DNA of 64,000 nt, taken from Autumnicola tepida (GTDB taxonomy: Bacteria; Bacteroidota; Bacteroidia; Flavobacteriales; Flavobacteriaceae). Positions 27,143-36,702 of the stretch are shown here, piece by piece. Numbering within the stretch: the stretch's first letter is position 1; each line of letters begins with the position of its first letter. The translations under genes were made by a program, and so were the position numbers. The notes below the pieces were generated by a model. It searched no databases. It was not told the DNA's origin and was given only the letters and a program-made list of their open reading frames with translations. The stretch is from the NCBI RefSeq assembly GCF_031846485.1, contig NZ_JAVRHQ010000008.1:1-64000 (forward strand). Direction: 5' to 3'.

Positions 27143-29209
27143 ATGTACAATTCTAAAAAAAACTTCCATAGGTTCCTGTGGAAAATACTCTTTTTACTCA
27201 TTTTCTCTTGCTCATGTACTGCATTGGCCCAGTCCCGCCTGGATAGCCTGAAATCTGCCTTCATTCAGGAAACAAACGATTCCCTTAAAATTGTATATGA
27301 ACTTCAGCTCAGCAGGCAAATACACCGGAAGGATCATAATGAAGAAGAGGAATATACTTATGCCCAAGATGCCATTCAGCAGGCACTGAATATAAGCGAT
27401 ACCTTATTATACGCCCGGGCTTTAGACAATTTTGGTTTGCTTTACCGCTATCATCAGCATTATGATGAAGCCTTTTCATTACATATTAAAGCTTTTAACC
27501 TGGTAAAGGATAGGAAAACAGATCCCCTTTATAAAATGATTTTTGCAAATAATGCCGGGGTGGCCGGGCGTTATAATCAGAAATATGACGCTGCTGTTTC
27601 TTATTATATGAAAGCCTTAAAAATTGCCGAAGCGGAAAATGACCTTAAAAATATTGCCATTTCCAGCAATGGGATAGGAAATGCATTGGGAAACATTCCC
27701 GGTCGTGAAGAGGAGGCCCTCGGTTATTTTAAACGCTCTCTTAAAGCTGAAAGGAAGCGTGAAAACAGCCTGGGGATAGCGATGAACTATCTTTCGATTG
27801 CAGATTATTATATAAATAAGGAGCAATTTAAGCGCGCCAGGGAATATCTTCACGAGTTACTTCAAATAAACCAGGAAAGAAATGATTTATATGGCCTGGC
27901 CATTACCTATGAATACCTGGGAATAGCCTATTTAGAGGAAGAAAAAAATCTCAAAAAGGCTGCTTCTTATTTTAAGGATGCCCTTCAAAGGTTTAGGGAA
28001 ATAGAGGATGCGCACAAACAGGCAGAAATATTATTGAGGGTAGGCGATATAAAACTAAAGCAAAATCAATTGACCCCAGCCCGGGAGAATTTTCAAAAAT
28101 CTTTGGCCCTGGCAAAAAGTTTAAACCAGTATGGGCTGATTATGGAAAATTCCTTCAGGCTTTCCACCATTATGGAAACCAATAATAAACCTTCACAGGC
28201 ATTATTTTATTTCAAACAGGGGAAAGCTTACGAAGACAGCATTGAACTCTCTGAACAAAATGTTGAGATTGCTGCGCTTATAAGGAAGTATGATTTAGAG
28301 AAAAAAGAAAACCATATCAAATTACTACAAAAAGACAAAGCCCTCCAACAAACCTTACTGGCCAACCAAAAACAGAAGCTGGAACGGCGCAGGATTTTTA
28401 TGTTGCTACTGGGAACCGCACTCTTCTTTATCCTTATTATTTTCTTTCTGCAATACCGGAATTCCCTCACCAAAAAGAAAACCAATGCCCGAATTTTAAA
28501 AGAAGAGAAGGAAAAAATGAAGGCTATTTATGAGCGCAATCTTGCCCGGGCAGAAATTCTCGTCACCCGGCTACGTATTAATCCGCACTTTCTTTTTAAC
28601 AGCCTTAATGCCATTACTTATCTTATACAAAGCGAACAAAATTCTAAAGCCGTAAAATACCTTGTTGTTTTTAGCCGGTATACCAGAATGGTGCTGGAAA
28701 CTTCGCAGAAACATGTAGTGCCGGTGACCGAAGAACTACAATTAACCCATTATTATCTTACCCTGGAAGAAAACCGTTTTGGAAAAGACTTCTCTTTTAA
28801 AATAACAGGAGATGATGCCCCGGAAGTTAAAGACGCGCTTATTCCTCCGCTTTTACTGCAGCCCTTTATTGAAAATGCAATCTGGCATGGATTGTTACCA
28901 AGTAAACGGAAGGAAAAAACCTTGTTAATAGATATAAAAGCGGAAGCGAAAAATATTCAAATAATTATTGACGATAACGGGGTTGGAAGAAAAAAAACGG
29001 CAACACAGGAATCCCAAAAAGCGCACAGGAGTATGGGAATGCATATGGTAGAAGAACGAATAGAATTATTTAATAAAAGCTATTCAGAAAAAATAAGTTG
29101 CAAAATCATCGATAAAAAGAATGAAGATGGCCAACCCGAAGGCACCCGTATAGTGTTACATTTACTACAGAAAAACACTGTTGAAAAGCGGAATAATGTA
29201 TTCTCCTGA
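27143..29209 (+). CDS. TPR-containing LytS-type sensor histidine kinase
   Basis: A 688-residue kinase. A signal peptide (ending TALAQ, about 29) leads into a periplasmic array of tetratricopeptide repeats (about 60-370), a short coiled coil and one membrane helix (about 415-438). A His_kinase domain (PF06580 type) follows, with His482 in RINPHFLFNSLN, and then a HATPase_c domain (LLLQPFIENAIWHG, DDNGVGR). Such TPR kinases with a downstream or upstream LytTR partner are widespread in Bacteroidota. TPRs outside the membrane suggest sensing through protein contact. It is paired with the regulator at 26343. Confidence 0.92.
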   Translation: MYNSKKNFHRFLWKILFLLIFSCSCTALAQSRLDSLKSAFIQETNDSLKIVYELQLSRQIHRKDHNEEEEYTYAQDAIQQALNISDTLLYARALDNFGLLYRYHQHYDEAFSLHIKAFNLVKDRKTDPLYKMIFANNAGVAGRYNQKYDAAVSYYMKALKIAEAENDLKNIAISSNGIGNALGNIPGREEEALGYFKRSLKAERKRENSLGIAMNYLSIADYYINKEQFKRAREYLHELLQINQERNDLYGLAITYEYLGIAYLEEEKNLKKAASYFKDALQRFREIEDAHKQAEILLRVGDIKLKQNQLTPARENFQKSLALAKSLNQYGLIMENSFRLSTIMETNNKPSQALFYFKQGKAYEDSIELSEQNVEIAALIRKYDLEKKENHIKLLQKDKALQQTLLANQKQKLERRRIFMLLLGTALFFILIIFFLQYRNSLTKKKTNARILKEEKEKMKAIYERNLARAEILVTRLRINPHFLFNSLNAITYLIQSEQNSKAVKYLVVFSRYTRMVLETSQKHVVPVTEELQLTHYYLTLEENRFGKDFSFKITGDDAPEVKDALIPPLLLQPFIENAIWHGLLPSKRKEKTLLIDIKAEAKNIQIIIDDNGVGRKKTATQESQKAHRSMGMHMVEERIELFNKSYSEKISCKIIDKKNEDGQPEGTRIVLHLLQKNTVEKRNNVFS

Positions 29210-29525
29210 AATAATAATTATCCTGCCTGTTTACAAATATAAAAGTCGAATCCAGTAAATACATACCACATTTATATTCTTTGGTGAAATCTGATAAACA
29301 CTTCAATTTAAAATAAGGTTTCGCCGGGATAATGCTAATGAGATAGAAGAAATTCCTTAGCGTTATCACCTGGCGCCTCTGGGACAATCGATTGCGTATA
29401 ATAAATTAATATTTATATTTAATAACCCAGAACCTCGGAGCAGGCATTTCGGAGATTAACTCTCACTGAGATAAAAATAAGGATAGAAAATTTCAGCCTT
29501 TAAAACTCTGGCTGGTGAATTTATC
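29210..29525. other. 316-bp gap, nothing recognised
   Basis: This AT-rich stretch lies between the kinase stop and the GH8 gene. A minus-strand frame overlaps it but has no coding character. It must contain the GH8 promoter, which I cannot locate. Confidence 0.35.
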
Positions 29526-30861
29526 ATGTATTATTTAAAATCAAAATTCATGAAGCAGATTAAGTCAATTTCATACATATTTACTTTTGTTGGAGCACTC
29601 ATTCTTGCCGGGTCCTTAAAAGCCCAGGATTGTGGGGAGAAGGTAAACGATCCACGGGGTAAAATGCAGCCATGGGAAAAAGGCGCCTGGGAAACCGGGG
29701 AATACCGCAACCTATTTTTGGAGGCCGGTTATAGGCAGGCAGAGATTGATGCTAAACTGGAAAAAGCTTATTACGACACCTTTGAAGGACCAGACAGGGT
29801 GTATTTTGAAGTAGAGGATTCCCTGGCCTATGTCTCAGATTTGAAAAATAAAGATGCCCGTACCGAAGGGCTTTCATATGGGCTTATGGTAGCCGTTCAG
29901 CTGGATAAAAAAGAAGTTTTTGACCGTCTTTGGCGATGGACTAAAAAATATATGCAACACCAGGGTGGTGCCAGCGATGCTTATTTTGCCTGGAGTGTAG
30001 ATCCAAAAACAGGAAGACCAAATGCAGAAGGTTCTGCCTCAGATGGGGAATTGTATTTTGTTACTTCCCTCCTCTTCGCCTCTAATCGTTGGGGAAATAA
30101 AACCGGGATTGACTATTACAGCGAAGCCAGGAGAATTTTGGATGCGATGTGGAGCAAAGATGGTACAGAGGGGGGTAGGAACGTCCTGAATGTAGAACAC
30201 AAGCAAATTAATTTTGTACCACATGATGGTGGTTACGACTGGACAGACCCTTCTTACCACCTGCCTGCCTTTTTTGAGGTGTGGGCTCAATATGCCAATG
30301 ACGGCCATGAAGATTTTTATAAAGCTGCTGCAGATACTGCCCGCATGTTTTTACATCGCGCCACACATCCCATAACCGGTTTAACTCCAGATTATGCCGA
30401 ATTCAGCGGCGCTCCCCATAGCCGTGGGAAGATGGGTGATGCCTTCAGGTATGACTCCTGGCGTGTTCCCATGAATATCGCTATGGATTATAGCTGGTAT
30501 GCCCAGGGATAAAAAATGGCAACAGGAATATGCGAACCGCATTCAAAATTTTCTGTATTGTCAGGGCTTAAAGACGTACGTAGATCAATACAATATCGAT
30601 GGTTCAACTCCCGACTGGATATTGCCTGCAGGTCGTTATCAAAAATTAAGGCATTCCCTTGGATTGGTTTCCACGGCCGGTGCCGCTTCTATCATGGCCA
30701 CCCATCCCAAAGGCTGGAAATTTGTAGACGAGGTATGGAATGCAAAACTGGAACCTTATGAAGATGGCTATTTCGACCCCTATTTTGATGGACTGCTTTA
30801 CCTTTTTAGCCTAATGCACCTGAGCGGGAATTATCGTATTATCACCCCACAAAGCAATTAA
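29526..30861 (+). pseudogene. GH8 reducing-end xylose-releasing exo-oligoxylanase, split by one frameshift
   Basis: The protein has a signal peptide (best start 29550, ending LKAQD). It matches the Rex subgroup of family GH8 (EC 3.2.1.156): PWEKGAWETGEYRNLF, then ARTEGLSYGLM with general acid Glu114, ASDGELYF, DWTDPSYHLPAF, TGLTPDYAEF and WRVPMNIAMDYSW. The frame stops at 30512, while the remainder (DKKWQQEYANRIQNF to SGNYRI, stop 30861) continues in the next frame. Removing one C from the CCC at 30502-30504 restores one protein of about 445 codons. Both halves stay fully conserved, so this is a very recent mutation or a base-calling error. Function, if intact: removing xylose from the reducing end of xylo-oligosaccharides. 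No other xylan genes are nearby. Confidence 0.85.
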
Positions 30862-31166
30862 TACCGGGTTCATCCGGGTGTAATTTGTATGTTTTAGGCT
30901 ACCTCTCCCAAAAAAATTAAGTTGGTAGAAATAAATTCAATTACCGGATGTTGTGAGGAATCCATGTCCGGGTCCAAAAAATTGTACGAAGGTTTCGGTA
31001 CACAGGTAACGAATTCAGGGAAAAATATTTTATTAGTAATTGTTTACCAGACATTTACAATGATATCCATTTTTATTTTTCAGCAAAAAAGATGTGAATT
31101 ATTTCCCGGGGAAGGATCTTAATTAAAATATTTTCAATAATTTTAAGAGGTTCTTTACTTAAACCT
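30862..31166. other. 305-bp gap, no supported gene
   Basis: A 66-codon plus-strand frame exists here (30922-31122) but shows no family, no signal and no coding bias I can defend. An AGAGG sequence at about 31146-31150 lies roughly 15 bases before the next start, too far for a typical ribosome binding site. Confidence 0.35.
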
Positions 31167-31901
31167 ATGGGTAAGAATTACAAAATTATTGCACTGGAAG
31201 ATAATCCCATTTACAGGGGACATCTAAGAATGATTTTGGATAAACTGAACTACAAAACCTGCAAGATGTTAGATTCCCCCAAAGGTTTTATGAACATTAT
31301 AGAAGCCTGCAAACCAGATGTTATCCTTATGAATATCAATATTGAAAATGAAACAGGCGGCATAGAGCTTACCAAGAAGATCAACAGGCAATATGATATT
31401 CCAACCATCTTTCTTACCTCTTATGATGATATGCTAACTTTTAAAAGGGCTAAAAAAGCTTTACCATACTTTTACCTGGTAAAACCTTATAAGGAATATG
31501 ATCTGGAGCGGGCAATCGAGTTAGCGATTCTCCATAAAAAGGAAAAATTGTCCCGGCCACAGGGAACAGAGGCAGCTTCCTGCCAACACTTATTTTTTCG
31601 CACCAATAACAAGCTTCAGAAAATTGATTATAAAGACATTAAACTGGTTACGGCCATAGACAAATACTGCCATATTTTACTGAAGGATAGGAAAATAATT
31701 ATAAAAGAAAGGCTTAAAAATCTTCTCTCCCGCTTACCTGAAGATCAGTTCATCCAGGTGCACCGCTCTCATATTATTAATATTGAAGCTATAGTTTCCC
31801 TGAACAACACTGCTACAGAAGTAACAATTTCAAATCAAACCCTTAAACTCGGCAGGACCTACAAAGCGAAACTATTATCAAGAATTAGTTTGATTGGCTA
31901 G
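31167..31901 (+). CDS. LytTR-family regulator with a non-canonical receiver (Asp to Asn)
   Basis: A 244-residue protein with a receiver-like domain (about 1-120) and a LytTR DNA-binding domain (about 140-244; VTAIDKYCHILL, FIQVHRSHIINIEAI). The expected phospho-acceptor position is Asn56 in DVILMNINIE, not Asp. The upstream acidic pair is reduced to LEDN, while the Thr (FLTSYDD) and Lys (LVKPYKEYD) are kept. Phosphorylation in the normal way is therefore unlikely, and it may act constitutively or bind another ligand. No kinase gene is adjacent, which fits. It is not clearly co-transcribed with anything. Confidence 0.88.
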   Translation: MGKNYKIIALEDNPIYRGHLRMILDKLNYKTCKMLDSPKGFMNIIEACKPDVILMNINIENETGGIELTKKINRQYDIPTIFLTSYDDMLTFKRAKKALPYFYLVKPYKEYDLERAIELAILHKKEKLSRPQGTEAASCQHLFFRTNNKLQKIDYKDIKLVTAIDKYCHILLKDRKIIIKERLKNLLSRLPEDQFIQVHRSHIINIEAIVSLNNTATEVTISNQTLKLGRTYKAKLLSRISLIG

Positions 31902-32329
31902 AATTTTAGCTCACCATCCTTGCTCAATTTTCTAAATTGTAATTTTTTTGTCTGTAAAATTTATATTGAAGATCTGGCAGGAAAAGTAACATTTATAATC
32001 AGCTACCCATCTTCCGGAATATCCGGATAACTAAAAAAGGATTGGAAATCCAGCCTAAGAACATTTTTGAGAATTTAATCTGTGCGGGGGAAGGCACTAT
32101 TTTAAACCAGATCTCAAATTCAAAAAGTTTTTGAAGGGCAGTGAAAAATCCTTTTGATAATTATAAAAAGGAGCCCTCAAAAGTGAATTAGGTGGGGTAT
32201 CCATGCTTCGAAATGCGGTTTATTCCCATCTTAAAGACATTCATTCCTCAATTTCCTGCATTCATTCCTTTTATTTTGAAGTAACATCTATGGTTCTCAT
32301 CTTTAACCTGAATAAGTAAAGAAGCAAGC
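31902..32329. other. 428-bp gap, nothing recognised
   Basis: No gene on either strand. A near-tandem ATTCATTCC motif occurs around 32237-32270, upstream of the lipoprotein gene at 32330. I do not attach a function to it. Confidence 0.35.
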
Positions 32330-32824
32330 ATGAAACTTCAACTATTCTTCAGGTTCTTAATAATGCTTCTAATTATAGGAGGGGAAAGTTGCTCAAAAGA
32401 TGATGATGAGGTAGCCGATGGATATCTTGCCGCAACAGCCAACACGCTTGCTTATATTAGTTCTAAATCTTCCCAAGGCCTTATTATTGACCGATATATT
32501 TCAGATTACGGGACGGTATCTTTTCAACTAACCAGTAGTTCAGATGATAATAAAAATATTGAATTATTTATTCCAAATTTTAGTGGTGCCGGTATCTATG
32601 ATATCAAAACTCTAAAGGGCAGCCGGATGGAATTTAGCACTGCTGGTGAAACGTGGTTTTTTGACCGTGAAAACTTTTACAGTAATGAATTCGATTACAT
32701 CGAGATTACCAGCATTTCAAAAAATAGTATTGAAGGCAACTTTAAATGCCGCAGTATGATTCACGAGAACACCTTTGAAAATCTGGTGTTACAAGGGGAA
32801 TTTAAAGGAAGGTTACGCCATTAA
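32330..32824 (+). CDS. Hypothetical lipoprotein (DUF6252-like)
   Basis: A 164-residue protein with a lipoprotein signal (MLLIIGGESCSKDDDE, Cys at about 21) and an acidic tether. The mature part is beta-rich, with IEITSISKNSIEGNFKC near the end. This is the pattern of small Bacteroidota lipoproteins of DUF6252 type (ITxxD...I.GTF.F), a resemblance from memory. Function unknown. It appears to be transcribed alone and converges with the receiver gene at 32938. Confidence 0.65.
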   Translation: MKLQLFFRFLIMLLIIGGESCSKDDDEVADGYLAATANTLAYISSKSSQGLIIDRYISDYGTVSFQLTSSSDDNKNIELFIPNFSGAGIYDIKTLKGSRMEFSTAGETWFFDRENFYSNEFDYIEITSISKNSIEGNFKCRSMIHENTFENLVLQGEFKGRLRH

Positions 32825-32855
32825 AATTTTACCCTTAATATAAATTTACAAATTT

Positions 32856-32889
32856 AAAGCCTTGTAAATCTTTGGATTAACAAGGCTTT
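32856..32889. terminator. Bidirectional hairpin between convergent genes
   Basis: AAAGCCTTGT pairs perfectly with ACAAGGCTTT across a 14-base loop, about 30 bp after the lipoprotein stop and 50 bp beyond the receiver gene end. There is no long T run on either side, so termination strength is uncertain. Confidence 0.55.
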
Positions 32890-32937
32890 GTTCCATTTGA
32901 TAATGGACTTGGTCGGGGATTTAATCTAAATTTTTAT

Positions 32938-33312
32938 TTAAACCATTAATTGTTTAAATTTTTCAATTGTTAGTGGTTTTATAAGAATATCCTTAATAGA
33001 GGGATCCTTTTCTGCCCTGGAGTGCTCTAATTTATCTATTGAAGAAGTAAGCAGGTAAATTTCTTTATTCTGCAGAAGATTTTGTTTTTTCATTCCCTGC
33101 AGGAATTCCCACCCATTCATTATGGGCATATTGATATCCAGGAAAATCATTGTTTTTTTAGAATCGTCATTTTCTCTGTTAAAATATGCCAAGGCCTCCT
33201 CACCATTTTCAAATTCTAAAGCTTCTTTGGCCAGGTTGCAGATTTGGACTATTCTTTTTAGAACTTTCCGTAGGATCTTATCATCATCAATAATAATTAC
33301 TTCTAATTTCAT
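32938..33312 (-). CDS. Single-domain response regulator
   Basis: A 124-residue stand-alone receiver. Acidic pocket IDDD (8-11), phospho-acceptor Asp59 in MIFLDINMPIMNG, Thr-Ser in LLTSS and Lys in LIKPL are all present. With no output domain it probably passes phosphate or acts by contact. It starts 39 bp after the PAS/GAF protein on the same strand, so the two are likely one operon. The upstream protein lacks an ATPase domain, so the phosphate must come from elsewhere (see that entry). Confidence 0.88.
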   Translation of the reverse strand: MKLEVIIIDDDKILRKVLKRIVQICNLAKEALEFENGEEALAYFNRENDDSKKTMIFLDINMPIMNGWEFLQGMKKQNLLQNKEIYLLTSSIDKLEHSRAEKDPSIKDILIKPLTIEKFKQLMV

Positions 33313-33351
33313 ATTGTTAGAACATTAAAGATCAAATTAAAGAGTGATTAA

Positions 33352-36039
33352 TTATTTGCGTTCTAAGAAATTAGTTTTATCTGAAATCTGCCGGATGATA
33401 GAATCAATTTCTTCTGCCGATTCTAATATATTATCCAGTAATTCTTCTTTTTCTTCAGTTTTTAACCCCCCGTGTTGCATAAGATCTATAATACCCATCA
33501 GCCTTGCTACGGGAGCTCTTACATCGTGGGATTGCTGCCTCGCAATATCCTTTAAAATTTCATTATGCTCCAGAATCCTGTCTTCAGCTCGTTTTCTCTT
33601 GTCAATATCCTGAAAGCTTCCGTAAATTCTAATACATTTATTGTTCTTTTTCTCTGGTTTTCCAATAGAACGTATCCAGATTTCTTTTCCATTCAATGTA
33701 ATAATGGGGAGTTCCATATCCCAGGATATATTTTTTTCTTTCGCATCTTTTATGGCTCTTTCCATGGTGGAACGGTAATCCTTTCGTAACAGTTTAAAGA
33801 CCGATTCCATTGTTGGCTTGTAATATTGAGGAGCTTCATAAATCTCGCGAGTTATCTGGGACCAGAAAACCTTATTTTTTTCAATATCTAATTCCCAACT
33901 ACCTATACGTGCCAGTTTGCCTGCATTATCAAATAATTGCTGCAGTTCTTTTGTCTTGGAAATATCCTTGGCTACTGCATATATAAGTCCTTCTTCTTTC
34001 GAGATAGTACAATCCCAATTAAGCCATATTATATTTCCTGAGCCCGTAACACATTGGCATTCGTAATGAAAATTTCTTCCGTAATCTATCTTGTCCTTAA
34101 TTGTTTTTCTGCATTTATCAGTATTATCTGTATAGAGTAAATTCAATAAAGAACTCTTGAGAAGTTTTTCTTCGGAATATTCTAAAAGATCACAACCGGC
34201 CTTATTTATCCTTTTAAAATTACCCTCATAGTCCAGGGTTCCAATTAAATCTGGTACCAGCTGAAAAATGTGTTGCAGGTCCTGTTCCAGGCTTTTTCGG
34301 CTGATTTCGGCTGCCAGCTGGCCCGATATTTCGGGCCATACTTCACGGAATAAATTAAGGGAAGTAATATTTTCTTTTATCCCGCATATCCATACTCCAA
34401 TGAGTTCATTGTTATTAATTAAGGGTACGCCTATTAATTTTTCGATCTGATTAATCTTGTTTAGATAATTAAGCTTACAATGATCATTAATATTCGCTAC
34501 ATCGGAAATGAGAAGTTTTCCTGCCTCCCAAACGGCGCCTGGAACCCCATCTCCCTTCCTGTAACTTTCGATAGAATTACTATTAATATTATCAGATTGA
34601 TTGTTGTGTCCTGCAAAAAGTTCGATCTTGCTTTTATCTGAATTAACCAGCCATATTTCTGAAATCTGGAAATCTGCATACTCGTTAAATAATTGAGTGA
34701 CCTCAAAGAGGGTTGATTTCAGATTATCATTATTGCTAAAAATAGTACTAAACTCACTTAAAAGTTCCTTTTTTAGTTCAACTGAACGTTGCAGGGTGAT
34801 GTCGCCTAAAACACCAATCATGCGTAAAGCTTTTCCTTCTTTATCACGTATTACATAACCCTGATCCTTAACTACCGTGTAATTATCCTCTGCATTCTTA
34901 AATCTATATTTTGCCTGCCATCTATGCTGATAAGGATCGCTAATGAATTCCTGAAATGAGTTCATGGTTTTCTCCAGATCTGGAGGATAGACCAGTAACC
35001 TCCAATCGTTTATGGATAGTATGGTATTTTCGTTGTCGTAACCAAAGAGAGCCTGATAACCCTGGCTCCATTCAATGGTGTCTCTACCTAAATCCCTGGT
35101 GTAAATAGCTTCATTCGTCGCTTTATTCACATATTCCGCATGTTGCGTACTAATTTTCAAATCTTTACTTTTTCTGATATTTTCCAGGATGAGACCAATA
35201 AGAGAAGAAGAGCGTTCAAAGATCTGTAATGTTTCTTCTGTAGGAAAGCAGGTTTGATCATAATAATTGGCAAAAGTGGCAATCACCTCTTTTTTCTCAT
35301 TAAATATGGGTTGGGACCAACAGGCTCTTATTCCGTAGGGAAGAATAAAATGCCTGTAGTTGTCCCAAAGTTCATTAGATTGTATGTCTGTAACAATTAT
35401 TTTTTTTCCTGTATAGGCTGAAGTTCCACAGGAACCTGCCTTAGGTCCAATAGGCTGGCCATCTATAGCCGAGGTAATGGATTTAGGAAGCGCCCCTGAA
35501 GCCATATGCCATACTTTTCCATCTTCTACCCGTAAAATAGAAGCTTTCATATTAGTAAAAATAGCCTCCAGTCCTTTAATATATTCCTCGAACATTTCCT
35601 TTAGATCAGATTCCTGATTTAAAGCTGCTTCTAAAAGTTTTCTTTCAATTATTCCTAATTGATAATTGATATTTTCCTTATTCTTCCGGAGTCCTTCTGA
35701 AGATTCCGAGTTTGAATTAAAGCTGGCAACCGCATAGTAAAGCTTCTCTTCTTCATCCCAGGAAACCGACCACTTTAGGAAATCTTTCTTGTAAATGTAG
35801 GATTCAGCAACTTTATTCCCACTGAAATTATCCCATTCATTCGTGAAATCCCGGCAGGAAGTTAGTTGCTCTTCTTTACAGGTTTGATCGCCGCAGTTGC
35901 TGAAATAATCATCTGGATGTAAATCTAAAAACACCTCAGCCTTTACATTAGACCACAATACTCTTCCCTCCATGTTTATTACACAAGCAATAAAATCGGC
36001 GTTCCGGAATAGTTCTTTGAACGCAAAATTCTTTTTCAT
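33352..36039 (-). CDS. PAS/GAF multi-sensor protein ending after a HisKA-like domain (no ATPase)
   Basis: An 895-residue soluble protein. In order: a divergent PAS (about 10-110), GAF (about 145-290, with the PKAGSCGTSAYTGK motif), PAS (about 300-420), GAF (about 430-590), PAS (about 600-710), PAS with PAC (about 715-825), then a two-helix HisKA-like dimer domain with His in QSHDVRAPVARLMG at about 840. The protein stops about 55 residues later, where a HATPase_c domain should begin. The stop is clean and the next gene follows 39 bp on, so this is not a simple truncation. I recall similar ATPase-less ends in other Flavobacteriia. It may act as a phosphotransfer scaffold or be phosphorylated in trans. 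Confidence 0.85.
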   Translation of the reverse strand: MKKNFAFKELFRNADFIACVINMEGRVLWSNVKAEVFLDLHPDDYFSNCGDQTCKEEQLTSCRDFTNEWDNFSGNKVAESYIYKKDFLKWSVSWDEEEKLYYAVASFNSNSESSEGLRKNKENINYQLGIIERKLLEAALNQESDLKEMFEEYIKGLEAIFTNMKASILRVEDGKVWHMASGALPKSITSAIDGQPIGPKAGSCGTSAYTGKKIIVTDIQSNELWDNYRHFILPYGIRACWSQPIFNEKKEVIATFANYYDQTCFPTEETLQIFERSSSLIGLILENIRKSKDLKISTQHAEYVNKATNEAIYTRDLGRDTIEWSQGYQALFGYDNENTILSINDWRLLVYPPDLEKTMNSFQEFISDPYQHRWQAKYRFKNAEDNYTVVKDQGYVIRDKEGKALRMIGVLGDITLQRSVELKKELLSEFSTIFSNNDNLKSTLFEVTQLFNEYADFQISEIWLVNSDKSKIELFAGHNNQSDNINSNSIESYRKGDGVPGAVWEAGKLLISDVANINDHCKLNYLNKINQIEKLIGVPLINNNELIGVWICGIKENITSLNLFREVWPEISGQLAAEISRKSLEQDLQHIFQLVPDLIGTLDYEGNFKRINKAGCDLLEYSEEKLLKSSLLNLLYTDNTDKCRKTIKDKIDYGRNFHYECQCVTGSGNIIWLNWDCTISKEEGLIYAVAKDISKTKELQQLFDNAGKLARIGSWELDIEKNKVFWSQITREIYEAPQYYKPTMESVFKLLRKDYRSTMERAIKDAKEKNISWDMELPIITLNGKEIWIRSIGKPEKKNNKCIRIYGSFQDIDKRKRAEDRILEHNEILKDIARQQSHDVRAPVARLMGIIDLMQHGGLKTEEKEELLDNILESAEEIDSIIRQISDKTNFLERK

Positions 36040-36177
36040 AATAATCTTGATTAATGCTTCGTAGGGAAAAGCATGTTAATTTTTAAATTTTCACAGCATA
36101 GCGGGCTTTTAGATAGTCTGAATAAATTGGTTAAGTATGGTAAATTTGCGGCAAAGCTTGTTGTTGTAAAAGAACAG

Positions 36178-36504
36178 TTAACTTAGAACAAGTATTTCTG
36201 CATCAGGGGCATTTCTTATGACAGAAAAAATTCCATTGTTCATCCCGCTAACAGTAGTATAGACCTCACTCGTTCCAATTACCTGGCCGTTAGTCGCTTT
36301 TAAATTAAATCTATGGCCCGTTGGAACCTGCTTTTTCTCGAAACGATCGTCGGTTTGTGAATTTTTCCTGATAGATTCAATTCCATTCTTACAGGCCTGC
36401 ATAGTTTTGTAGGCTTCGCTGCTAAGAATAATTTGTCCGTTTCTCGCTTTTAAATTGAACCGATATTGTCCTGACTTATCGGTTTTGATTTCAAACTTTC
36501 CCAT
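36178..36504 (-). CDS. YegP-family protein with two DUF1508 repeats
   Basis: A 108-residue protein made of two DUF1508 repeats, each with the pattern RFNLKARNGQIILSSEAY...GIESIRKN (about 1-50 and 55-108). This is the usual tandem arrangement in the YegP family. The biochemical role is unknown; DUF1508 proteins are small beta-rich proteins seen across bacteria. It lies between the PAS/GAF protein and a LytTR regulator, all on the minus strand, but with gaps of 138 and 198 bp that allow separate promoters. Confidence 0.88.
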   Translation of the reverse strand: MGKFEIKTDKSGQYRFNLKARNGQIILSSEAYKTMQACKNGIESIRKNSQTDDRFEKKQVPTGHRFNLKATNGQVIGTSEVYTTVSGMNNGIFSVIRNAPDAEILVLS

Positions 36505-36702
36505 TTTTTGGTTTCTTAATTAGTATTTCTCTTACATTAGAAATTTAAATCTACCAACATATCTTTTGATTCTCGTTGGTAATAAAATGCGTTTAAATTG
36601 CTAATACTGCGGTAAAAATATTAACTAATGCAAGTGGGAAAAGTTTTTTTATTCTAGCGGCCTAAATGACAAAATAAACGGTAAAATTGATGCATTTAGC
36701 GG

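Noticed and set aside
30922..31122. Plus-strand frame of 66 codons
   Set aside because: No family, signal or coding bias; probably chance.
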